A stretch of DNA of 11,542 bases from Chloroflexota bacterium (GTDB lineage Bacteria; Chloroflexota; Anaerolineae; Ardenticatenales; Ardenticatenaceae), in assembly GCA_003520455.1 (NCBI GenBank), contig DOUV01000495.1:1-11542 (forward strand), in the 5' to 3' direction. Position 1 is the first letter of the stretch; the number at the start of each line of letters is the position of its first letter. Under the pieces are notes generated by a model. It did not search any database. It saw only the letters and a list, made by a program, of their open reading frames with translations, and was not told the DNA's origin. Position numbers and translations under genes: made by a program. This document shows positions 6,745 through 11,542 of the stretch, piece after piece.

Positions 6745-7476
6745 ATGAACACAGATCTGAAAGGGAAAGTCGTACTCATCACCGGCGCCGGGAGCGGGCT
6801 GGGTGAGGCGACGGCGAGGGCCTTTGCGCGGGCGGGCTCAAAGGTTGCCTGCGTCGATATCAACGGGGAGGCCGCCGAGCGCGTCGGCCGCGCGCTCGAC
6901 GCCGAGAGCATGGTGCTGCGGTGTGATGTGAGCGAGGCCGAGAGCGTCTTCCAAACCGTCGGCGCGGTTGTCGAGCGGTTCGGACGATTAGATGTCGTGG
7001 TCAACAGCGCGGCCATTGACCACACGGTCTCCGTCGAGGAGATGGCGATCGAGCAGTGGGACCAGGTGATTGCCGTCAATCTGCGCGGGCCCTTCCTGGT
7101 CGCCAAGGCCGTGCTGCCGGCCATGAAGCGCCAGCGCTCGGGCCACATCGTCAACATCGCTTCGACGGCCGCGACACGGGCCTGGGCCAACGCCGCGGCC
7201 TACCATGCCTCGAAGTGGGGGCTGGTCGGGTTCAGCCGTGGCCTCGGGGTCGAAGGTCGCCCCTACGGCATTCGGGTCACGACAATCATTCCCGGCGGCA
7301 TGCGGACCCACTTTTTCGATCGCTTCCGGGAGCAAGACATTCCGATGCCGGACGAGCGCAACTTACAGGACCCAGCCAACGTGGCCCAGGCAATTCTCTT
7401 CGCTGCGCAGATGCCGCCCGAGTCGGTGGTCCAGGAGGTGATTGTCACACCGCTGACCGAGACGAGTTGGCCGTGA
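6745..7476 (+). CDS. Short-chain dehydrogenase/reductase (classical SDR)
   Basis: NAD(P)(H)-dependent oxidoreductase of 243 residues, usual length for a classical SDR. The cofactor loop TGAGSGLG is residues 13-20. Asp38 at the end of the second strand (VACVDIN) favours NAD(H) over NADP(H). The NNAG motif appears as the variant NSAA. The catalytic triad is Ser140, Tyr153 and Lys157 (YHASK), with the structural Asn in IAVNLRG. The start is the ATG at 6745, after AAGGAGGAG about 10 nt upstream. It sits between the GT2 gene (99 nt before) and the heptose kinase (143 nt after), so it may modify a sugar or precursor for the glycan. Classical SDRs act on many alcohols and ketones, and this one is not of the extended nucleotide-sugar type. 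Substrate unknown. Confidence 0.9.
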   Translation: MNTDLKGKVVLITGAGSGLGEATARAFARAGSKVACVDINGEAAERVGRALDAESMVLRCDVSEAESVFQTVGAVVERFGRLDVVVNSAAIDHTVSVEEMAIEQWDQVIAVNLRGPFLVAKAVLPAMKRQRSGHIVNIASTAATRAWANAAAYHASKWGLVGFSRGLGVEGRPYGIRVTTIIPGGMRTHFFDRFREQDIPMPDERNLQDPANVAQAILFAAQMPPESVVQEVIVTPLTETSWP

Positions 7477-7609
7477 GATGTGACACGTGAAGCGTGATGG
7501 AGAAGACAGGTTGCTTAGTCAATGGCGGAAAGTTTCTGCGACATTTCAATCGATAGGGTGGGGCGGAGCTGTATCTGACGGGTAGGTGATCGGTGAATCG
7601 ATATGGATT

Positions 7610-7614
7610 GGAGG
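7610..7614 (+). promoter_or_regulatory. Ribosome binding site of the heptose kinase
   Basis: GGAGG followed by AAGAA and the ATG at 7620. It decides the start: the earlier GTG at 7593 would place this site inside the coding sequence, and homologues of this family start right before a conserved R-A-P-x-R-I-S-F segment, as the 7620 form does. Confidence 0.8.
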
Positions 7615-7619
7615 AAGAA

Positions 7620-8789
7620 ATGCTGATTGCGCGCGCCCCGGTACGGATTAGCTTCGGGGGCGGTGGAACCGACCTCGCAGCCTACTATACTCGCTTCGGC
7701 GGGTTCGTCGTCAGCGCGGCGATCACCCGCTACTGCTACGTTGTCGCCCGGACACCGGCGGACCGTCGTCTCCGGATCTACTCGGCCGACTACCAGATCA
7801 CGGAAACCTTCCGCTGCGGCGAGCCGCCGGTGGTGGAGGAGCCCTTGATCTTGCCCAAGGCGGCGATCGAGCGGTTTCTGGATCGTGGGTTGCGCGAGAC
7901 CGGGATCGATTTGTTCCTGGCTGCGGAGGTTCCGCCGGGGACCGGGTTGGGCTCGTCGAGCGCGATGGCCATCAGCCTGATTCGGGCTCTTGCTGCCTCT
8001 GTAGGAATGGGGCTCACCGCGACCGAAGCAGCCGGGCTGGCCTGCTGGTTGGAGATCGAGCGGCTTGGAATGCCTATCGGCAAGCAGGATCAATACGCCA
8101 GCGCCTTTGGTGGGCTCAACACGATCGAGTTCACAGCCGATGGCGTGAGTGTCAGGCCGCTGAGGGCACCGGCTGACGTCGTCGCGGCCCTCAGTGCTCG
8201 TCTGCTCCTGTTCTCGACGGGGAAGAGCCGCGATTCGGCCGGGATCCTTCGCCAACAGCGGGCGGACACCGGGTCGAAGCCGGCAGTCATCGAGTCGCTG
8301 CACCGGATCAAGGCGCTTGCCGAGGAGATGTGTGAGGCCCTGATGGCTGCGGACCTGGACGGGTTCGGAGGGTTGCTCGACCGCGCCTGGTGGCACAAAA
8401 AGCAGTTGTCGGGGAAGATCTCCTCGGCCACCATCGACCAGTGGTACGAGGCGGCGAGGGAGGCCGGGGCGCTCGGCGGCAAGATCGCTGGCGCCGGGGG
8501 AGGCGGCTTTCTCCTGCTCTACTGCCCCCCGCGCCGACAGAAGGCGGTGCGGGCCGCGATGGCCCAGTTCGGTCTGCGCGAGTTGGCCTTTGGTTTCGAC
8601 TTCGCGGGCGCCCAGGTATTGGCCGCCGGCGATGCCAGCCGCTTCAATGGCCGGGTTCCGGTGAGAGTGGTTGGAACGGAGCGCCGCTCGACCGCGTACG
8701 AGCGAGCGGGTTCTTTTATCGAATGCGAGCAAGAAAAGGGTGGGACTAATGCGAGACGACATCGAACTGTACTGGCGCGAACTGGTTGA
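7620..8789 (+). CDS. hddA: GHMP-family kinase, D-glycero-D-manno-heptose 7-phosphate kinase-like
   Basis: ATP-dependent sugar kinase. By family it would phosphorylate D-glycero-alpha-D-manno-heptose 7-phosphate to the 1,7-bisphosphate on the way to GDP-heptose. Visible motifs are RAPVRISFGGGGTD (5-18), the ATP-binding PPGTGLGSSSA (105-115), GKQDQYASAFGG with the likely catalytic Asp157 (154-165), and the C-terminal GHMP motif KIAGAGGGGFLLLY (288-301). The product is 389 residues; the recognisable fold ends near residue 338 (FDFAGAQVLAAGD). The remaining ~50 residues resemble no conserved tail and have a lower third-position GC, overlapping the next gene by 41 nt. An adjacent gmhA-like gene strongly supports the heptose assignment over a fucokinase or galactokinase-type role. 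The symbol is given on that combined basis. Confidence 0.82.
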   Translation: MLIARAPVRISFGGGGTDLAAYYTRFGGFVVSAAITRYCYVVARTPADRRLRIYSADYQITETFRCGEPPVVEEPLILPKAAIERFLDRGLRETGIDLFLAAEVPPGTGLGSSSAMAISLIRALAASVGMGLTATEAAGLACWLEIERLGMPIGKQDQYASAFGGLNTIEFTADGVSVRPLRAPADVVAALSARLLLFSTGKSRDSAGILRQQRADTGSKPAVIESLHRIKALAEEMCEALMAADLDGFGGLLDRAWWHKKQLSGKISSATIDQWYEAAREAGALGGKIAGAGGGGFLLLYCPPRRQKAVRAAMAQFGLRELAFGFDFAGAQVLAAGDASRFNGRVPVRVVGTERRSTAYERAGSFIECEQEKGGTNARRHRTVLARTG

Positions 8790-9390
8790 TGTGACCCGGA
8801 CCATGCCCTTCGCCGCGCTCGCGAGGATGGCCGAGTTGCTGCTCGAGTGCCACGGGCGCAGCGGGACCATTTTCATACTGGGCAACGGCGGCAGCGCCGC
8901 GACGGCCTCGCACTTCGCCTGCGACCTGGCCAAAGGCACGCAGACAGAGGGCATTCCGGCCTTCCGGGTGGTTCCATTGACCGATAATGTTCCCTTGCTC
9001 ACGGCCTGGGCGAACGATACGAGCTACGACCGCGTCTTCGCCGAACAGTTGGCGGCGCTGATCCGGCCCGGCGACGTGGTCGTCGCGATCAGCACGAGCG
9101 GTGACTCGCCGAACGTCCTCGAGGCAACCAGGCTGGCACGGAAGGTCGGGGCGACGACAGTTGCCCTGACCGGGCAAAGCGGCGGCCGGTTGCGCCGCCT
9201 GGCCGACCTGACCATCCGAGTTCCAGCCGGCCCGATCGAGCAGGTCGAGGACGCCCACCTCGTCATCGCCCACAGCCTGTGCGTGGCTCTTCGCCAGCGG
9301 ATGCGCGCCGAGGCGAGGCCCCTGGCAGGCGAGCGGCCGGCGCTTCAGGAGGCGGTGGATGCATCAGTCGCGCTGGAGATCGGAGGGTAG
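8749..9390 (+). CDS. gmhA: SIS-domain sedoheptulose 7-phosphate isomerase (phosphoheptose isomerase)
   Basis: Isomerises sedoheptulose 7-phosphate to D-glycero-D-manno-heptose 7-phosphate, the substrate of the preceding kinase. It has 213 residues, slightly longer than the typical ~190-200. The SIS fold is shown by ILGNGGSAATASHFACDL (43-60), the phosphate-binding ISTSGDSPNV (114-123), and VEDAHLVIAHSLC (166-178). Comparing from memory with E. coli GmhA, the metal/active-site set His-Glu-Gln-His appears here as His55, Asp59, Glu167 and His175, so two positions are conservatively changed. The start is the ATG at 8749, after AAGGGTGG; the upstream in-frame extension lies inside hddA and is not GmhA-like. 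Translational coupling to hddA is likely because the genes overlap by 41 nt. The ~25-residue tail after 190 is unexplained. Confidence 0.87.
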   Translation: MRDDIELYWRELVDVTRTMPFAALARMAELLLECHGRSGTIFILGNGGSAATASHFACDLAKGTQTEGIPAFRVVPLTDNVPLLTAWANDTSYDRVFAEQLAALIRPGDVVVAISTSGDSPNVLEATRLARKVGATTVALTGQSGGRLRRLADLTIRVPAGPIEQVEDAHLVIAHSLCVALRQRMRAEARPLAGERPALQEAVDASVALEIGG

Positions 9391-9657
9391 TGCGACCAGG
9401 TCACCCACCGTGGGGAGAATGCGCGGTGGCGTTATGCCTGGACCCATTTTCCCGGGTGGGCTATCTGGAAGCGGGATGCTCGTCGTCCCGGCTGGCGGCG
9501 AAGCAAGCCCGGCTGACCGCCAGGTAGACGGTCGGGCGAGCGAATCGAGGAATGCGAGAAGCGACGGCAGGGGAAAACAGTGGGCGCCGGAGAATCCGGC
9601 GCCCGGTTTGTGCCTGGGTTCTGAACAGGTCAAAGGCGAGATGCTGAGCGAGCCGGC
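9391..9657. other. Convergent intergenic region with GC-rich inverted repeats
   Basis: A 267-bp spacer between the 3' ends of gmhA and the minus-strand small gene. It contains a 7-bp inverted repeat CTGGCGG...CCGCCAG (9492-9498 and 9517-9523) with an 18-nt loop. An 8-bp direct repeat CCCGGCTG (9487-9494 and 9508-9515) partly overlaps that stem, so two alternative folds are possible. The hairpin terminator at 9582-9604 follows. I matched no tRNA and no known riboswitch class. No open frame with convincing protein features is present. Confidence 0.5.
9582..9604 (-). terminator. Hairpin terminator, probably for the minus-strand small gene
   Basis: A perfect 10-bp stem GGGCGCCGGA/TCCGGCGCCC around a 3-nt loop. 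On the minus strand the stem is followed by ACTGTTTTCCCC, a short T run, and lies about 54 nt past the stop of the small gene, which fits an intrinsic terminator for it. On the plus strand it is followed only by GGTTTGTG, so it might also attenuate read-through from gmhA, less efficiently. Confidence 0.6.
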
Positions 9658-10098
9658 TCAATCGTGCTCGCGTTCCGGGCTATCAAACATGAAGAAGTTG
9701 CTCTGGTTGCCGTTGCTCAGATGCTCCTGGTAGAGGAAGACGAGTTGCCGCTCGTCGAAGATCTTGAACCATTCGTCCCAGCTAATCTCTTTGAGATCCT
9801 TGCCGCCGTAGCCGGGGAAGTCGAATCGCAGGACCCTGGGGCGTCCGTTATGCTCGGTGCCCGGCACTGTCGCCGGCTTGCCATCGCGCTCCTCGGCCCA
9901 GTGCTTGATGACCTCGTGGCTGCGGGCCGCCAATGTCTGGCCGGGGTGGTCCTCGTGCTCGTCCAACGAATGGATCCACATGGCACGCCTGGTCGTATCC
10001 GAGAGCATATCTTCGTGCTCGGCGATGAAGCGCGCCTCTTCAGGCGTCACATTCTTCGCCTTCACCTCAGGCGTCTTCTCTTTGCTTTTGCCCGCCAT
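9658..10098 (-). CDS. Small conserved protein of unknown function
   Basis: A 146-residue, highly charged, soluble protein without signal peptide or membrane segment. A lysine-rich N-terminus (KSKEKTPEVKAKN, 4-16) leads into TPEEARFIAEHEDML, then DEHEDHPGQTLAARSHEVIKHWAEE (46-70) and an aromatic/acidic C-terminal block, VLRFDFPGYGG, SWDEWFKIFDE and FLYQEH...SNFF (89-136). I recognise the C-terminal block as a widespread small family of unknown function that, as I recall, is sometimes labelled in databases as a 1,4-alpha-glucan branching enzyme. Nothing here resembles that enzyme's catalytic domain, so that label should not be used. The ATG at 10098 has GAGGG 7 nt upstream. It runs against the glycan operon, has its own terminator, and its base composition is visibly less GC-rich than its neighbours. 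Confidence 0.88.
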   Translation of the reverse strand: MAGKSKEKTPEVKAKNVTPEEARFIAEHEDMLSDTTRRAMWIHSLDEHEDHPGQTLAARSHEVIKHWAEERDGKPATVPGTEHNGRPRVLRFDFPGYGGKDLKEISWDEWFKIFDERQLVFLYQEHLSNGNQSNFFMFDSPEREHD

Positions 10099-10550
10099 TT
10101 GTTTCCCTCACTTTGTTTCTTGATGGTAAAGCGCGACGGAGAGCCAGGTGCTCCCTGCATCGCAATGGCGTTGTGCCATTCGACGTCCGACCGCACCATC
10201 GCGCTCGATCATTCGAGTGCCTATCGCGGGAGCCCTCCGAAGGCTATTCGGTCAGGCGCACTGGCCCAGCGCCGACCGGCCGGACCAATACACTGCTGGC
10301 CAATGACTAAAACAGCATATTACGTGCCGCCAACCGGGGGCGGCTGGAGGGCGGAAACTCTCCGGGGGTTGTCACCTCCCAATTCCAACATTCGGACGGT
10401 AGAAAGGCGGCAAGATTTATGCCAGGCCGGGCGAGGGCACTTCGACGTGGTATGAAACCTGCTTATAGGCCAGATCGAGAATTCGAACAGCGCGCAGTCG
10501 CCTGTTGGCTCCCGATTCGGGCTGACAGGCAAGTACCAGAGTGGTAGCTT
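10099..10550. other. Divergent intergenic region before the fused glycosyltransferase
   Basis: A 452-bp gene-free stretch between two divergent genes. It holds a 17-bp dyad AATGGC-GTTGT-GCCATT (10164-10180), about 66 bp upstream of the small gene's start, and a GC hairpin GCCGCC...GGCGGC (10326-10344) next to an AT-rich patch (GCATATTACG, 10315-10324). Two other AT-rich patches lie near 10415 and 10455. I tested these for -35/-10 pairs on both strands and found none with good matches and spacing. Long overlapping open frames here are shadows. Confidence 0.45.
10164..10180. promoter_or_regulatory. 6-bp inverted repeat with 5-nt centre, candidate operator
   Basis: AATGGC-GTTGT-GCCATT, perfectly symmetric arms, in the divergent region close to the minus-strand small gene. 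Nothing else supports a regulatory role; dyads of this size do occur by chance. Confidence 0.25.
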
Positions 10551-11542
10551 GTGAGCCCGCAACCAACACCTACCCCGCTTGTCACTGTCATCCTCCCAAC
10601 CCACAATCGCGCGGAACTGCTGAGGCGTGCAATCGCTTCGGTGACTGCGCAGACTTACCCCCACTGGGAACTCATCGTTGTGGACGACGCCTCGACCGAC
10701 TCCACCGCGGAGGTGGTTCAGTCGTTCGGCAACGCGCGGGTCTACAGGGTGCGCCTGCCGTTCAACTGCGGCCACCCCTCCCGGCCGCGCAACGTTGGCT
10801 GGCTTCTCGCCCGTGGTACCTACATCGCCTACATCGACGACGACAATGCCTGGCGGCCACACCACCTGGAGCGGCTCGTCGCCGCCGCCGAGGCCCATCC
10901 CGAGGCCGCCGGGGCCTACGGAGGTCGCTGCCACCACGCCCCGGACGGCAGCGTGGAAGACATTGTCGATCCCGATCACGGCATCGATACCGGCGACGGC
11001 CTCCACCGCCGCGATCTGATCCAGCTCATGCCGGAGATGTGGACGGAGACCAACTTTACGAACGAAGATCAGGAATTCTGGGCCCGCTTGCAGGAGCGCC
11101 ACCCTGTCGGGTTGGTATGGGTCCCTGAGATCCTGTCCGACTACTACATTCACGCAGGCAACCGCTACTTCAACCACTGGCTGAATGTCCGCCGCCACGA
11201 TCAGGGCTACTTCAGTCGCAATGCCTCCTGGCTCGATGATTCGGCGCGATGGGGCGCCTACGTGGATTGGGTCACCAGGCTCGAGCCTGCCCGCGTCCTG
11301 GACGTGGGCTGCGGTCGCGGGTGGGCCGTGCGGGCGCTGCGCGAACGGGGCATTTCGGCCTGGGGGATCGATTCCTCGCCGAGCCTGGCAGCGCTCACGG
11401 TGATCCCTGGCGCTTTCATTCGTGCTACCGCCGACCGCCTGCCGTTCGCCAATGGGATGTTCGACGTCGTGCTGTGTACCGATGTCCTGGCGCACATCCC
11501 CGACCGCTTCGTCGCGCGCACCCTACGCGACCTGGTGCGTGT
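10551..11542 (+). CDS. GT2 glycosyltransferase fused to a SAM methyltransferase (3' end outside window)
   Basis: Open to the right edge: 330 complete codons plus 2 nt. Residues ~10-210 are a GT-A/GT2 glycosyltransferase: VTVILPTHNR (11-20), VVDDAS (43-48), the DXD-type motif YIDDDNAWRPHHLERL with Asp96-Asp98, and NEDQEFWARL (171-180) as the acceptor-side ED motif. After a tyrosine/asparagine-rich linker, residues ~245 onward form a class I methyltransferase: VLDVGCGRGW (249-258), WGIDSS with the SAM-ribose acidic residue Asp274, then RLPFANGMFDVVLCTDVLAHIPD (296-318). A single protein could therefore add a sugar and methylate, or methyl-cap, a glycan. The start is the GTG at 10551; a TAG two codons upstream excludes anything longer, although the RBS is weak. 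The reading frame is continuous across the junction. The remainder of the methyltransferase, and any third domain, lie beyond the window. Confidence 0.9.
   Translation, partial: MSPQPTPTPLVTVILPTHNRAELLRRAIASVTAQTYPHWELIVVDDASTDSTAEVVQSFGNARVYRVRLPFNCGHPSRPRNVGWLLARGTYIAYIDDDNAWRPHHLERLVAAAEAHPEAAGAYGGRCHHAPDGSVEDIVDPDHGIDTGDGLHRRDLIQLMPEMWTETNFTNEDQEFWARLQERHPVGLVWVPEILSDYYIHAGNRYFNHWLNVRRHDQGYFSRNASWLDDSARWGAYVDWVTRLEPARVLDVGCGRGWAVRALRERGISAWGIDSSPSLAALTVIPGAFIRATADRLPFANGMFDVVLCTDVLAHIPDRFVARTLRDLVR

Noticed and set aside
6654..6806. 50-codon open frame between GT2 and SDR genes, with a GGAGG about 10 nt upstream
   Set aside because: It overlaps the start of the SDR in another frame and ends in an arginine-rich run (HHRRRER). 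The GGAGG belongs to the end of the GT2 gene. No homology recognised; it might be a leader peptide, but support is too thin.
5737..7486. Octamer TGTGACAC before both the GT2 gene (5737) and the kinase (7479)
   Set aside because: Too short to claim a shared operator, and the flanking bases and positions relative to the starts differ.
7548..7603. Direct repeat AATCGATA at 7548-7555 and 7596-7603 upstream of the kinase
   Set aside because: Only 8 bp and without symmetry or link to a promoter; compatible with chance.
7515..9002. 495-codon open frame on the minus strand
   Set aside because: Antisense to the kinase and isomerase. Its composition (Arg, Ser, Pro and Gln rich) is typical of a GC-rich shadow frame.
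9664..10455. 263-codon plus-strand frame
   Set aside because: Mostly antisense to the small conserved gene, which has a good RBS and a recognisable family block.
10541..11128. 195-codon plus-strand frame overlapping the fused gene
   Set aside because: Out of frame with the clear GT2/methyltransferase reading. Its product is arginine- and proline-rich, without domain features.
10320..11495. 391-codon open frame on the minus strand
   Set aside because: Antisense to the glycosyltransferase-methyltransferase fusion, with no conserved motif.

Overview
This is a GC-rich window, roughly 60-65% G+C by eye. Codon third positions are mostly G or C, some genes use GTG starts, and Shine-Dalgarno sites are clear. 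The mix of glycosyltransferases, a heptose-phosphate kinase/isomerase pair and an ALDH7-type dehydrogenase suggests a high-GC environmental bacterium. A Chloroflexota/Thermomicrobia-like or actinobacterial source is plausible, but that is inference and the sequence does not settle it.

Layout. Positions 1-2884 are read on the minus strand. They hold the possible start of an unidentified gene (running off the left edge), a complete ALDH7-family aldehyde dehydrogenase (167-1699), and a small class I SAM methyltransferase (2091-2747) with a very good sigma-70-type promoter (2856-2884). Positions 2748-3230 are a divergent intergenic region with two clean inverted repeats that look like operators. 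From 3231 to 9390 six genes run on the plus strand like an operon: an atypical GT-B glycosyltransferase, a GT4 glycosyltransferase, a GT2 glycosyltransferase, a short-chain dehydrogenase, a GHMP-type heptose-7-phosphate kinase (hddA-like) and a SIS-domain sedoheptulose-7-phosphate isomerase (gmhA-like). Next come a GC-rich spacer with a near-perfect hairpin terminator, a minus-strand gene for a small conserved uncharacterised protein (9658-10098), and another divergent spacer. Last is a gene cut by the right edge (10551 onward) that encodes an N-terminal GT2 glycosyltransferase fused to a C-terminal SAM methyltransferase.

How the genes work together. GmhA-like plus HddA-like enzymes would convert sedoheptulose 7-phosphate to D-glycero-D-manno-heptose 1,7-bisphosphate, the first two steps toward GDP-D-glycero-alpha-D-manno-heptose. 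The phosphatase (GmhB) and guanylyltransferase (HddC) are not in this window. The four glycosyltransferases would assemble a surface glycan (S-layer glycan, cell-wall polysaccharide or glycolipid), and the fused methyltransferase could methylate or cap it. This pathway reading is inference from gene content.

The most notable points are the GT2-methyltransferase fusion, a 72-bp in-frame insertion bounded by a 37-bp perfect direct repeat and carrying its own hairpin inside the GT4 gene, loss of the first glutamate of the E-x7-E motif in the first glycosyltransferase, a relaxed-composition C-terminal extension of the kinase that overlaps gmhA by 41 nt, and the palindromes in the divergent region. 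I see no CRISPR array, tRNA, rRNA, transposase or integrase.
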